A stretch of 36,948 bases of DNA from the NCBI GenBank assembly GCA_007693505.1, contig REDL01000058.1, positions 1 through 36,948 of the forward strand. The letters run 5' to 3'. The notes beneath the pieces are model-generated. The model was not told the origin of the DNA. It ran no database searches and worked only from the letters and a program-made list of their open reading frames with translations. The position numbers and the translations under genes are program-made. Shown here piece by piece: positions 16,821 through 26,483 of this stretch (position 1 is its first letter; every line of letters starts with the position of its first letter). The DNA comes from Desulfovibrionales bacterium. Lineage in GTDB: Bacteria > Desulfobacterota > Desulfovibrionia > Desulfovibrionales > Desulfonatronaceae.

Positions 16821-18401
16821 TTATTGTTTGTTCTTGGAGCGATGTTGAAGTTTTCCGTGCAGGCTTTTGAAGAGGTTCCAGGTCATCCGGGCTTCGGTGA
16901 TATTCCACTTCAGGGCCAGGACGCCATAAAGGCAAGCCATTGGAAGGATGAGGAGTATGGCTGGTTTTCCCAGCGAAGAGGCAGCCAAGGCAGCGCCACC
17001 CAGGACAATGCTGAGCACGATCATTCGGTTCAGTTGCGGTCCAGCGGTCAACCAGGGACCGATACGCCGACGCAGAATGATTCCAAGAAACAGGACATTG
17101 GCCCAGGACGAGACCGCAGCGGCCAAGGCCAGGCCGACGTGGGACAAGACACGCATCAGCACCAGGCTCAGGGCAACATTGATCAGCATGCAGACCGCGG
17201 CCACCAGGACCGGGGACCGGGTGTCCTCCATGGCGTAGAAGGCCGATATCAATGGGCGGACGCACGCGAAGGCCGGCAAGCCGACGCTGTACCCCACCAA
17301 GGCCCAAGCTGTAGCCCGCACGGCCTCATCGCCAAAAGCGCCGCGCCCAAAAACCGCATCGACAATTGGCAGACTCATACCGGCCAGGCCAGCGGCTGAC
17401 GGCAGGCAAACGAAAAGGGTCATGCTCAGGGTGGTGCTCAGGGTCTGGCGAAATCCTTCCATATCTTTGCCCGCCGCAAGCTGGGACAGGCTGGGGAGCG
17501 CGGCAGTGCTCAACGCCACGCCAAAGACCCCAAGAGGCAATTGCACCAAGCGATCCGCGTAATAGAGATAGGAAATACTGCCGGCCGCCAGCAGCGAAGC
17601 CAGGAGGGTGCCGATGAGAATATTGATCTGATAAACTGCGGCTCCGAACACCGTGGGCAGCATCAGGGCGCCGATCCGTTTGACGCCGGCATGCATCAGG
17701 TCCACCGGGCCGCTCCAGGATAGGCCAAAACGGCGCAGGTACGGCTGTTGGAGCAGCCATTGTCCCACCCCGGACAGGCAGACTCCCCAGGCCAGGGTCA
17801 ACGCCACATCCCAGCCCATGACCATGGCCAGCAGGCCAGAGATAATCAGCCCCAGGTTCAGGACGCACGGCGCCACTGCCGGAGCCCAGAAATGGCCCAT
17901 GGAATTGAGGACTCCCATGCACAGCGCCACGGCCGAAATAAAGAGGATGTACGGGAAACAAATGCGGACAAGGGCTACGGTCCCGGCCAGCACTTCAGGG
18001 TCTCGGGCAAATCCCGGTGCAATGAGCAGCGTCAACGGCTCGGCCCAGATGATGGCCGCGACGCAGATGATGGAAAGAATGAGGAGTAGCCAAATCAGAG
18101 TGGACCGGGCCAGAATAAAGGCTTCATGATCGCCTTTTTCCCGCCTGGCTCGCGAAAAAACCGGAATAAAGGCCAAGGTTAACGAGCCTTCGGCGAACAG
18201 TCTGCGCAACAAATTTGGCAGTCGGAAAGCCACGAAAAAGGCATCGGCCCAGATGCCCGCACCAAGGGCGAAGGCAATGGTCATGTCCCGTAAAAAACCC
18301 AGAATCCGACTGGCTACGGTACCCGCGGCAACCACCGAGGCATTCCGGGCGATTTTGCCTGTAAGGGTGGGAGCAGGTGGGGGGGCGTGCTCGGTCAACA
18401 A
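16821..18401 (-). CDS. murJ: Lipid II flippase MurJ (MviN)
   Basis: A 526-residue polytopic membrane protein of the MOP superfamily that flips lipid II across the inner membrane for peptidoglycan synthesis. The family signature is present: IARNASVVAAGTVASRILGFLRDMTIAFALGAG near the start, ADAFFVAFRLPNLLRRLFAEGSLTLAFIPVFS, then about 14 hydrophobic segments, with SYLYYADRLVQLPLGVFGVALSTAALPSLS in the middle. The start is probably TTG 18401 (AGGA about eight bases upstream); the nearby ATG is out of frame. The N-terminal tail has a run of seven C encoding Pro-Pro. It lies at the end of the colinear minus-strand run, 47 bp after the deaminase gene. Confidence 0.95.
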   Translation of the reverse strand: MLTEHAPPPAPTLTGKIARNASVVAAGTVASRILGFLRDMTIAFALGAGIWADAFFVAFRLPNLLRRLFAEGSLTLAFIPVFSRARREKGDHEAFILARSTLIWLLLILSIICVAAIIWAEPLTLLIAPGFARDPEVLAGTVALVRICFPYILFISAVALCMGVLNSMGHFWAPAVAPCVLNLGLIISGLLAMVMGWDVALTLAWGVCLSGVGQWLLQQPYLRRFGLSWSGPVDLMHAGVKRIGALMLPTVFGAAVYQINILIGTLLASLLAAGSISYLYYADRLVQLPLGVFGVALSTAALPSLSQLAAGKDMEGFRQTLSTTLSMTLFVCLPSAAGLAGMSLPIVDAVFGRGAFGDEAVRATAWALVGYSVGLPAFACVRPLISAFYAMEDTRSPVLVAAVCMLINVALSLVLMRVLSHVGLALAAAVSSWANVLFLGIILRRRIGPWLTAGPQLNRMIVLSIVLGGAALAASSLGKPAILLILPMACLYGVLALKWNITEARMTWNLFKSLHGKLQHRSKNKQ

Positions 18402-18448
18402 AGCATCCTGAGGGCAATTGTTAGGGCCGCGATGATTTCCTGGCTGGG

Positions 18449-19705
18449 CTATCGGCGAAGCAGGGCATCGACACGGGCCTTGACCTCCTGAACGATATCA
18501 CGTTCTCCGGGTACATGGCGGTCACGCATCAGGATCTTACCGGCACAGATGGTGGTATCCACGCAGTCGCCGTTGGCAGCGTAGACCATATTGGAGATGA
18601 GATTGTGGTTCGGGACGAGTTGGGGATGGTTGAGATCCAGCAGAAGACAGTCGGCAAGCATTCCCGGGGCAATGCGTCCGGCATTCAGGCCAAAAATCCG
18701 GGCACCGTTAACCGTGGCGCACTGCCAGACCTCGGCCGCCGGCATGGCCGTGGGATCGTTGGTCATGGCCTTGCGTTTCAGGGTGGCGAACTTCATTTCC
18801 TCAAACATGTCCAGGTTGTTGTTGGAGGAGCAGCCGTCCGTTCCCAGGCCGATGCACACGCCGCGGGCGTGCAGACGGCGATAGGGGAACGAACCGGAGC
18901 ACAGCTTGGTGTTGGAGATAGGGAGATGGGCGATCTTGACGTCATATTCGGCCAGGAGATCCATTTCCTGATCATCCAGCCAGATGGCGTGGGCCGCGAG
19001 GATATTCGGGCCGAGAAAGCCGATGTCCCTGAGATAGCGGACCGGGGTTGTGCCATGGGCGGCCACGCAGTCATCCACCTCCCGCTTGGTTTCGGAGAGA
19101 TGGATATGGATCAGCAGATTATGCTCCCGGGCGAATTCAGCCAGCCAGATCAGCGATTCCCTGGACACCGTATAGATGGCATGCGGGCCAAGGGCGAACT
19201 GTACTCGAGACGTGGATGTATTCTGTTGTGCAAAGAACTCCCTGGTCCGGGTCTTGAAATGGGCGATTTTTTTGGGATCCCCGAAATCAATGAACACCGA
19301 GGAGAGCATCGCTCGCAGGCCCATGTCTTCCACGGCCCGGATCGTGCTGCCCATATGCCAGTACATGTCGCAAAAAAACGTGGTTCCGGTCTTGATCATC
19401 TCCAGACAGGCCAGCTTTGCTCCCCAGTAGACATCTTCCCTGGTCAACTTGTGTTCCATGGGCCAGATATGGTTTTGGAGCCACTCATGCAGTTCCATGT
19501 CGTCGGCATACCCGCGCAGCAGGGTCATGGCCGCATGGGTGTGGGCGTTGATCAGCGAGGGCACAATGGCTTTGTCTGTGCCGTCAATAACCGTTTCCGC
19601 GGCCACCGAGGAGAGATTCGGTCCTATCTGGGCAATCTCCTCACCCTGGATGGCAACGTCTACAAGTGACCCGTCATGCAATACGTTCTTGATCAGAATG
19701 CTCAT
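18449..19705 (-). CDS. mtaD: 5-methylthioadenosine/S-adenosylhomocysteine deaminase-type amidohydrolase
   Basis: A 418-residue metal-dependent amidohydrolase of the TrzA/MtaD family. These enzymes deaminate S-adenosylhomocysteine or methylthioadenosine to inosyl products in the methyl cycle. Metal and substrate residues are visible: NAHTHAAM near residue 55, HIHLSETKREVDD, LAAHAIWL, and GTDGCSSNNNLDMFEEM for the catalytic Asp. The N-terminal composite beta domain and the C-terminal return of the sandwich are complete, so length is normal. GGGAAGGAAGT precedes ATG 19705. The 138-bp space to the MoxR gene shows nothing else. Guanine or triazine deaminases share these motifs, so the exact substrate is inferred. 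Confidence 0.85.
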   Translation of the reverse strand: MSILIKNVLHDGSLVDVAIQGEEIAQIGPNLSSVAAETVIDGTDKAIVPSLINAHTHAAMTLLRGYADDMELHEWLQNHIWPMEHKLTREDVYWGAKLACLEMIKTGTTFFCDMYWHMGSTIRAVEDMGLRAMLSSVFIDFGDPKKIAHFKTRTREFFAQQNTSTSRVQFALGPHAIYTVSRESLIWLAEFAREHNLLIHIHLSETKREVDDCVAAHGTTPVRYLRDIGFLGPNILAAHAIWLDDQEMDLLAEYDVKIAHLPISNTKLCSGSFPYRRLHARGVCIGLGTDGCSSNNNLDMFEEMKFATLKRKAMTNDPTAMPAAEVWQCATVNGARIFGLNAGRIAPGMLADCLLLDLNHPQLVPNHNLISNMVYAANGDCVDTTICAGKILMRDRHVPGERDIVQEVKARVDALLRR

Positions 19706-19843
19706 ACTTCCTTCCCATCTGGCTAGGTGGTGGATTCGCCAAGAAAACGAAATCCAGAGGAGGTAAACAAAAGATTTTTACTGGTCAATGCGCTCCCGGC
19801 AATGGAGAATCGTTCAGACAGCATACAGGCTGACCTGGTGTGG

Positions 19844-20794
19844 TCACGGATGGGGCAAGGGGGTGCGCAAAAGAATGGTGGCCGGGTCCATGACGCTGCC
19901 AGCGGACGGGCCGTCCAGGGCAAGGGGGCCGGACTCCGGCAGAAAAGCGGATTGCAGGCGGTGATTGACCACAGCCGGGAGGACAGCCTGAACGTGCTCC
20001 GGCAGAACCATGGCTAGTCCTTCCAGGAAGGCCCAGGCGCGAGCTGCATGGAGGAGTGCGCGGCCGGCTCGTGGCGACAAGCCGGTCTGGAATGTTGTTG
20101 AGCGACGAGATGTCAAGAGCAGGGACTGGACATAATCCAGCAACGCGTCGGAGACGAGAACGTTTTGGGCCTCTTTCTGCAAATCGATCAAACGCTCTGG
20201 TTGGAGGGCGGCCGGTGCTTCACGCAAATTCTCTCGGGTGTCCCCGATACGCAGGAGATCCCGCTCCGTGGCCGCATCCGGGTATCCCAGGCTGATCCGC
20301 ATCAGAAAACGGTCCAACTGGGACTCCGGCAAAGGGTATGTGCCGATCTGGTGCAGGGGATTTTGGGTGGCGATGACAAAAAATGGGACCGACAATGCAC
20401 GGGTTTGACCGTCCATGGTCACTTGACCTTCTTCCATGGCTTCCAGCAGGGCGCTCTGGGTTTTGGGAGTGGCCCTGTTGATTTCGTCAGCCAAGATAAC
20501 TTGCGCAAAAATGGGGCCAGGGTGGAAGTGGAACAGCTCATGCGTGCGGTCGTAGACAGAGATGCCAAGGATATCCGCGGGCAGAAGATCGCTGGTAAAC
20601 TGGATACGCTGCATCTTCAAGCCGAGGATCCGGGCCATGGCCTCGGCCAGCGTGGTCTTGCCCACACCGGGAATATCCTCGATCAGCAGATGGCCTTTTG
20701 CCAAAAGGCAGGCCAAGGACAATTTTATTTCCCGGTCCTTGCCCAGCAGATGGCCGCTGATGCCCGCTACAACATGCTGAAGTTCTGGATGCAT
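19844..20794 (-). CDS. MoxR-family AAA+ ATPase
   Basis: A 316-residue AAA+ chaperone-like ATPase of the MoxR family. Walker A is IPGVGKTT (43-47 core), Walker B VILADEINRA near residue 100, sensor 1 FFVIATQNP, and the arginine-finger region LPESQLDRFLMRISLGYP. MoxR proteins usually act with a DUF58 and von Willebrand-A proteins to insert metals or mature enzymes. None of these partners is encoded next to it here; its neighbours are NAD synthetase and the deaminase. Its own target is therefore unknown. Length is normal for the family. Confidence 0.92.
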   Translation of the reverse strand: MHPELQHVVAGISGHLLGKDREIKLSLACLLAKGHLLIEDIPGVGKTTLAEAMARILGLKMQRIQFTSDLLPADILGISVYDRTHELFHFHPGPIFAQVILADEINRATPKTQSALLEAMEEGQVTMDGQTRALSVPFFVIATQNPLHQIGTYPLPESQLDRFLMRISLGYPDAATERDLLRIGDTRENLREAPAALQPERLIDLQKEAQNVLVSDALLDYVQSLLLTSRRSTTFQTGLSPRAGRALLHAARAWAFLEGLAMVLPEHVQAVLPAVVNHRLQSAFLPESGPLALDGPSAGSVMDPATILLRTPLPHP

Positions 20795-20966
20795 TGGGGG
20801 GTTCCGTTACGTGCGTGTTGATAACGTCCTTCTTCCACAACAGATAAAAACCTAGGCCAAAGAGCAATCCGGCACCTGCATGAGTTGTTCCGATCGAAAT
20901 ACAATGTACATTTTCGAAGCAAGTCGGCGCCGGAGCAGGGACGCAGCAATTGGGTATTTTGCATTG

Positions 20967-22739
20967 CTAAATCGGCCAGCGAGCCGCAATGGGCATTCGC
21001 CAGCCTGAGCCAAAGGCCACATCGGTAATTTTCAGTCCAGGAGCGGCCTGGCGGCGCTTGAATTCGGCATTCTTGATCAATCCGATCACCCTATGGACCG
21101 CTTCCGGACTAAAGCCTTCCGCAATGATTTCCTCGCTGGAGCGGTGCAGTTGCACGACGCGTTCCAGGATCGCATCCAGAATATCATAGTCCGGCAGGCT
21201 GTCCTGGTCGGTCTGGTTCGGACGCAGTTCCGCAGTGGGTGGTCGAGTCAAGATACGTTCCGGTATGACCGGGCCCCGATAGTTGTTCAGCCACCGGGAT
21301 GTGGCGTAGACCAAAGTCTTGGGTACATCGGCGATGACCGCCAGCCCTCCGGCCATATCCCCGTACATGGTACAGTAGCCCACGGCCAACTCCGACTTGT
21401 TGCCCGTGGTCAGCAGCATGGATCGGTACTTGTTGGAAAGGGCCATCAACAGGTTGCCTCGAATTCTGGCCTGGATGTTCTCCTCGGTCACGTCCGCTGC
21501 ATACCCGCTGAAGGCTGGAGCCAGGCTTTGCGCAAAGCCCTGCATCAGGGGGTCAATGGCCAGGATGCGGTAGGCGATGCCAAGATTCGCGGCCAGTTCG
21601 AGAGCGTCGTCAATGCTGGCCTGGCTGGTATACGGCGAGGGCAGGAGAACGGCCAGAACGTTCTTCGCGCCCAACGCCTCGGCAGCGATGGCCGCGGTCA
21701 GAGCCGAGTCAATCCCCCCTGATAACCCCAACAAGGCCTGGTTGAAGCCAATTTTGCCCAGGTAATCCCGTACACCCAAAACCAGGGCGTTCCAGGTTTC
21801 CTCTTCTCGTGACTCGGGATGACAACCGTGGAAACGGACCGTTCGCGCCGGAAGCGGCGTCAGGGAAAGGCATTCCGGCCCCACACTGCGCGGGCCATGC
21901 CGCACCATCCGGTTGACCTGAGCGCTCTCGGTGCTTTGGCCACTTTCAACCAAGGGGTTCGTACTGGTCCAAGCAGCGATATCCACAAGAACAAGGTCCT
22001 CGGCAAAGGCTGCTGCGGCGGCGATCTGGCTGCCATTCGGGTCAAACGCGCAGCTGCGGCCATCGAAAATCAAATCATCGTTTCCGCCCACCTGGTTCAC
22101 ATAGATCAGCGGCAAACGGTGTTTGAGAGCCATCTCCGAAAGCATGCGCTGCCGGAAGGCATGTTTTTCCAGGTGGAAGGGAGAGGCGGAAAGGTTGACG
22201 ATGCAGTGCACATCCTGTTGCGCCAGAAGGTCCACCGGATCGGCCCGATAGCGCCTGGATGTCCAAAAATCCTTGTCGTTCCAAATATCTTCGCAAATGG
22301 TCACCCCGATCCGTCGTCCCAAAAGTTCAAACCATCCCGGCGCGTCAAAGGGTTCAAAATATCGGTCTTCATCAAAAACGTCATAGGTGGGCAACAGGGT
22401 TTTGTGGAAAACGTCTCGAACGTCGCCCTGGTGCAGCAATGCCGCGCTGTTCCAGAGCGGGCGTCCCAGGCAGGTGGCATTCACCTCGGCCAGCCCGACC
22501 AGGACCGGTGGGGCGACGGCAAGCTCTCGGCCCAGAGAACGCAGAACCTGCCAGCTGGAATCGATGAACCCCTTGTTCAGGAGCAGGTCTCGGGGCGGGT
22601 AGCCCAGCAGAGACAGTTCCGAACAGACACAGAGGTCAGCGGTGTGTTCCGCGGCCCTGTGGACCGCATCGGATATCTTGCGGGCATTTCCATCAAGATC
22701 GCCGACGATGAAGTTGATTTGCAACAGGGCGATGCGCAT
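20967..22739 (-). CDS. nadE: Glutamine-dependent NAD+ synthetase
   Basis: A 590-residue two-domain enzyme that makes NAD+ from nicotinate adenine dinucleotide, ATP and glutamine. The N-terminal nitrilase-type glutaminase (1-270) shows the catalytic Glu region (ELSLLGYPPRDLL), Lys (HKTLLPTYDVFDEDRYF) and Cys (GVTICEDIWND). The C-terminal synthetase (about 310-590) has the ATP pyrophosphatase P-loop LGLSGGIDSAL, and conserved TTGNKSELAVGYCTMYGDMAGGLAVIADVPKT and RPPTAELRPNQTDQDSLPDYD regions. ATG 22739 begins 16 bp after the ybeY stop, so both are likely in one operon. The 172-bp gap to the MoxR gene shows no gene. Confidence 0.96.
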   Translation of the reverse strand: MRIALLQINFIVGDLDGNARKISDAVHRAAEHTADLCVCSELSLLGYPPRDLLLNKGFIDSSWQVLRSLGRELAVAPPVLVGLAEVNATCLGRPLWNSAALLHQGDVRDVFHKTLLPTYDVFDEDRYFEPFDAPGWFELLGRRIGVTICEDIWNDKDFWTSRRYRADPVDLLAQQDVHCIVNLSASPFHLEKHAFRQRMLSEMALKHRLPLIYVNQVGGNDDLIFDGRSCAFDPNGSQIAAAAAFAEDLVLVDIAAWTSTNPLVESGQSTESAQVNRMVRHGPRSVGPECLSLTPLPARTVRFHGCHPESREEETWNALVLGVRDYLGKIGFNQALLGLSGGIDSALTAAIAAEALGAKNVLAVLLPSPYTSQASIDDALELAANLGIAYRILAIDPLMQGFAQSLAPAFSGYAADVTEENIQARIRGNLLMALSNKYRSMLLTTGNKSELAVGYCTMYGDMAGGLAVIADVPKTLVYATSRWLNNYRGPVIPERILTRPPTAELRPNQTDQDSLPDYDILDAILERVVQLHRSSEEIIAEGFSPEAVHRVIGLIKNAEFKRRQAAPGLKITDVAFGSGWRMPIAARWPI

Positions 22740-22755
22740 AGCGTGGTTTCCGAGG

Positions 22756-23229
22756 TCATGGTTGGCTTGAGGCAGAGGAGGAAAAAGGATGTTCCCGGAA
22801 GTGAGCGACCACCTGATCGGTCAATTCGTCCATGGCGGCGCTGTGGGAAAAGCCCGCCAAGTGCAGCATGGCATGCGTCAGGAGGCGGATGAAATGCTCA
22901 CGGGGAGCCTGGCCATACAGTATGGCTTCCCGGAGTACAGCGTCCACACTGATCACGATGGCACCGGAGAATGCGTTCCAAGTCGTGCCGGAGGCGTTTT
23001 CCTGGAACTCTGGGAAGCTGAGTACGTTGGTCGGTCCTGCTCCACCGAGATGCTGGCGGTGCAACTTTGTGATGACCTGGTCCGAAGTGACGCGCAGTTC
23101 CAGATTGGATGCATCTCTGGATCCAGCGCAAAGATTCGCCGCATCGAAAATCCGATTTATGATATCCCGCAACACCAAACGGCTCAAGGGCAAAACAGGA
23201 TGGCGTAAGGCCGCGGTGTCGACCAGCAC
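22756..23229 (-). CDS. ybeY: Endoribonuclease YbeY
   Basis: A 157-residue metal-dependent RNase for 16S rRNA 3' maturation and ribosome quality control. The metal-binding triad is present in a variant form of the usual H..LHL.G.DH motif: THAMLHLAGFSH, with Ser where Asp is common. GPTNVLSFPEF, the other family signature, is intact. I prefer GTG 23229, seven bases after the pgpH stop, because upstream in-frame codons (ATG 23307, TTG 23316) lie inside pgpH and add a low-complexity Arg/Pro-rich tail not seen in the family. It follows phoH and pgpH, a very common bacterial order. Confidence 0.9.
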   Translation of the reverse strand: MLVDTAALRHPVLPLSRLVLRDIINRIFDAANLCAGSRDASNLELRVTSDQVITKLHRQHLGGAGPTNVLSFPEFQENASGTTWNAFSGAIVISVDAVLREAILYGQAPREHFIRLLTHAMLHLAGFSHSAAMDELTDQVVAHFREHPFSSSASSQP

Positions 23230-23236
23230 AGTGGGT

Positions 23237-25540
23237 TCAGCGGGCCGGCGCAAGGCGCGGGGCAATCCCTTTCGCTGCTTCGGGCCTGGGCGGCGAGGGC
23301 GCGGCATGGGCTCCAACTTTGGGATAATCGATGCGTTGATGGAAAATACCGGTCAGGATGCGCTGAAAGGTTTCGCTGAGGATGCTCAGGTCCTTCAGAC
23401 TGAGGTCTGAGTCATCCAGTTGACCTTCATTAAAGACAGCGCGCACAAGGTTTTGGATATGATTGCGCACTCGACTGGGCGTCGGATCAACCAAAGTTCG
23501 GCTGGAGGCCTCAATGGCATCAGCCAGGAGGATGATCCCGGCTTCCTTGGACTGTGGTTTCGGACCAGGGTAGCGGAAATCGTCCTCACGAACGCATTCC
23601 ATACCTTTTTCTTCACAGATTTTCAGGGCTTTCTGGTAAAAATAGACAATCAGCCGGGAACCGTGGTGCTGTTGGATCAGATCCGTGATTTCCGCGCCCA
23701 GCTTGTGCTCTGTGGCTAATTCTACGCCTTTCTTGACATGGGAAATCAGGATCAGGGCACTCATCGACGGAGCCAATTTGTCATGCCGATTTTCGCACCC
23801 GAATTGGTTTTCGATAAAGTAGTGCGGATTCTTGATCTTGCCAATGTCATGATACAAAGCCGCGACCTTGGCCAAGAGCGGGTTTGCACCAATGGCTTTG
23901 GCCCCGGCCTCGGCCATGTTGGCCACAATCAAGCAGTGATGGTAGGTTCCCGGAGCGTTGACCATCAGGGACTGGAGCAAGGGTTGGTCAAGGCTCATCA
24001 TTTCCAGCAGCTTGAATCGTGATGTGTAACCGAAGAGGTATTCCACGACAGGGCTGAAGGCTAAAAGCAGCAAAATGGACAAAATCGCTCCGGTTACACT
24101 GAACAACGAGCCGGCGACGAACAATGAAAATCCCTGGAAATCAAGGAGATTGAGGGCGGCCCAGGTGCCCAGAAAGAGGCCCAGCAGGGGGAAACTGCAG
24201 CGAAGGATGTCCGTTCTGGTCTGGGCTCCGCGCAGCAGCAGCGCGCAACCGACCGCTCCGATGAGATAGAACAGAAAAAGATCAAAACCGGCCTGAAGCA
24301 TCTGGATGCAGAGGAAGGCCATTAACGCGCCGGAAAAAATACAGACCAGCAATGGGAAAAACAGGGCAAGCACTCCGGTTGCTCCAGCAACCGGCAGGCT
24401 ATAGACGAAAATGTCCGGAGTCATGGTCAGCAGTTCGCGACTCAGGGGAAATCGGTACATGGCCACCAATTTGGCCATGGCCGCGACGGTGAACATTACC
24501 GAAGCCAGCAGCAGGGCATCCTTGGTGGTCAGGCGATGCCGTGCTTTGCCCGTGGTCTGGAAAATCGCCAAGCTGAAAATCAGGGAGAGAAGCAACACGC
24601 CGCTGAAGCGATCCCAGTCGTAGCCGCCGTCACGCCCGGCAAAGACGGCTTGCATTTTTTGCTGTTGTTCAGGGGTAACGCGTTCGCCTTTGCGGACGAT
24701 TATTTCGCCCTTTTTGATCTGATAGAAAACCGGTTCCACGGATTGGACCGCACTGGCCATTCTCGCTTGGGTCGCTTCCTGGTTCGGCGTCAAGTTTGGG
24801 CGCAACAGGGGGGTCACCAGCTCTTCCACGGCGCGGCGGACATTGACTGGGAGGTTCAAGCTGGTGCGCAGGTGCAGGTCCAAGGTGCGCATCAATCCAT
24901 CCAGGTCTGGAAAATCCGCGGGACTGAGATGAAGCTGTTCGTTTTCCGTGGTCAGGTCGCGAACGATCATCCCGGAGGTGATGTCCGAGGCAAAACGACG
25001 ATCAGCCAGTACGCCGCGTTGATAGGTCTCTTCCAGCCAGGGCAGAATCTGCAGCACCAGCAGGTTATGAAAGGGCTGCCGGCTCCATTCGCTCCAGATT
25101 CCAGCAGGAATGCGGATGTTCAAATCCTCGGCAACCAGGTTTTGAACCTGGGGCGTTGTTTCCGGAGTGGCCGAGGCGATGACGTCCAGCAAGTTGACGA
25201 TTCTGCGGGCCATCTGGGCAAAAGGCATCTGGGCCAGATCAAAAACCGGGGGCTGGCTTTGGGCCACCATCTCCCGGCGAGCCATGGTGGACTCCTGGTC
25301 TTCGATCAGCATATCCCGGGGCGCGGTAACGTCCTGGGCCGCAATCTCTCCCTCCACGTAGATGCGACCACCCGGCTCGATGCTCAGACCGGACAGGGCG
25401 GCGACCAGAAGCATGCAGCCCATGAATACCAACAGACTGCCAAATCGGCTTTCTGGAGGCGGTCCCACCTTGGAGTACAAGGGCGGCGACGTTTTGGTGT
25501 TAGCCTTTCTGGTGGGCGTCTTGGCGTGGGTATCGGTCAT
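23237..25540 (-). CDS. pgpH: 7TM-HD domain phosphohydrolase, PgpH-type c-di-AMP phosphodiesterase
   Basis: A 767-residue membrane protein: one N-terminal membrane helix (about 35-52), a large extracytoplasmic 7TMR-HDED domain (about 60-300), about seven membrane helices (roughly 310-475), and a cytoplasmic HD domain (about 500-690) with HHCLIVANMAEAGAKAIG and ALYHDIGK, the metal-binding His and HD pair. PgpH homologues hydrolyse cyclic di-AMP to pApA; whether this host makes c-di-AMP cannot be seen here. The start is uncertain: ATG 25540 or 25546, both overlapping the end of phoH by about 40 bases, with no strong RBS. It lies between phoH and ybeY, the usual place. Confidence 0.9.
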   Translation of the reverse strand: MTDTHAKTPTRKANTKTSPPLYSKVGPPPESRFGSLLVFMGCMLLVAALSGLSIEPGGRIYVEGEIAAQDVTAPRDMLIEDQESTMARREMVAQSQPPVFDLAQMPFAQMARRIVNLLDVIASATPETTPQVQNLVAEDLNIRIPAGIWSEWSRQPFHNLLVLQILPWLEETYQRGVLADRRFASDITSGMIVRDLTTENEQLHLSPADFPDLDGLMRTLDLHLRTSLNLPVNVRRAVEELVTPLLRPNLTPNQEATQARMASAVQSVEPVFYQIKKGEIIVRKGERVTPEQQQKMQAVFAGRDGGYDWDRFSGVLLLSLIFSLAIFQTTGKARHRLTTKDALLLASVMFTVAAMAKLVAMYRFPLSRELLTMTPDIFVYSLPVAGATGVLALFFPLLVCIFSGALMAFLCIQMLQAGFDLFLFYLIGAVGCALLLRGAQTRTDILRCSFPLLGLFLGTWAALNLLDFQGFSLFVAGSLFSVTGAILSILLLLAFSPVVEYLFGYTSRFKLLEMMSLDQPLLQSLMVNAPGTYHHCLIVANMAEAGAKAIGANPLLAKVAALYHDIGKIKNPHYFIENQFGCENRHDKLAPSMSALILISHVKKGVELATEHKLGAEITDLIQQHHGSRLIVYFYQKALKICEEKGMECVREDDFRYPGPKPQSKEAGIILLADAIEASSRTLVDPTPSRVRNHIQNLVRAVFNEGQLDDSDLSLKDLSILSETFQRILTGIFHQRIDYPKVGAHAAPSPPRPEAAKGIAPRLAPAR

Positions 25541-26477
25541 AGGCATGGACGATGCGGCCAACCAGGGGATGCCTGATCACATCTTCCTCATGAAAATGAA
25601 TAAATTGAAGCCCGGATACGGTGGAAAGCACTTTTTCCGCCTGGACCAAACCGGACCGGGCGTGCACCGGCAAATCGATCTGGGTGATATCCCCGGTGAC
25701 CACGGCCTTGGAGCCGAAGCCCAAGCGGGTCAGGAACATCTTCATCTGTTCCTGGGTTGTATTCTGGGCCTCATCAAGAATGATGAACGCGTCGTTCAAC
25801 GTGCGTCCGCGCATGAACGCCAGGGGTGCGATCTCGATGACGCCGGTTTCCACCATTTCCTGGACCTTTCGGAATTCCAGCATGTCATGAAGGGCATCAT
25901 ACAGAGGGCGCAGGTACGGGTTGACCTTTTCCACCAGGTCTCCGGGCAGAAAACCCAGCTTTTCTCCTGCTTCCACTGCGGGCCGGGTCAACACCAAGCG
26001 CTTGACCTCTTTTTTGGTCAGGGCGGATACGGCCATGGCCACCGCCAGATAGGTTTTGCCGGTGCCCGCGGGGCCAATGCCGAAAACCAGGTCGTTGCGG
26101 CGGATAGCCTCCAGGTAGCTGCGCTGACTGATGGTCCGGGGCGTGATTGTCCGTTTGGGAGAGACCGCAAAGACGACATCCTTGAAAACGGTTTTGATGT
26201 CCGCCTGGGGATCACGGCATAATATCCTCCATGCATGATCCACGTCCTGCGGCAGGATGAGCTTGTCGGTGCGCTGCAGGGCGTGCAGTTGCACCAGGCA
26301 GTTGGCCGCCAGATCCACGGTCTGCTGATCGTCCCCGCGGAGCACGGCAACGGATCCGGAACTGTCAGCGGTGACTCCGCTCAAATCCGCAAGCTGTCGC
26401 AGATGCGCATTATGCGGGCCAAACAATTTTTGCGCCTCAGTAGCGCTTTGGAACTCCAATCGACGTTCAATGGACAT
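25500..26477 (-). CDS. phoH: PhoH-like ATPase
   Basis: A 325-residue cytoplasmic P-loop ATPase/possible RNA helicase of the PhoH family. The PhoH domain has Walker A GPAGTGKTYLAVAMAV near residue 130, LTRPAVEAGEKLGFLPGD, Walker B AFIILDEAQNTTQEQMKMFLTR, and GFGSKAVVTGD. An N-terminal KH-like extension precedes it (GSVAVLRGDDQQTVDLAANCL). Length is normal. ATG 26477 lies 6 bp after the moaA stop; pgpH overlaps its 3' end. The phoH-pgpH-ybeY block is a widespread arrangement tied to RNA processing. Confidence 0.94.
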   Translation of the reverse strand: MSIERRLEFQSATEAQKLFGPHNAHLRQLADLSGVTADSSGSVAVLRGDDQQTVDLAANCLVQLHALQRTDKLILPQDVDHAWRILCRDPQADIKTVFKDVVFAVSPKRTITPRTISQRSYLEAIRRNDLVFGIGPAGTGKTYLAVAMAVSALTKKEVKRLVLTRPAVEAGEKLGFLPGDLVEKVNPYLRPLYDALHDMLEFRKVQEMVETGVIEIAPLAFMRGRTLNDAFIILDEAQNTTQEQMKMFLTRLGFGSKAVVTGDITQIDLPVHARSGLVQAEKVLSTVSGLQFIHFHEEDVIRHPLVGRIVHAYDRYPRQDAHQKG

Positions 26478-26483
26478 GGCGGG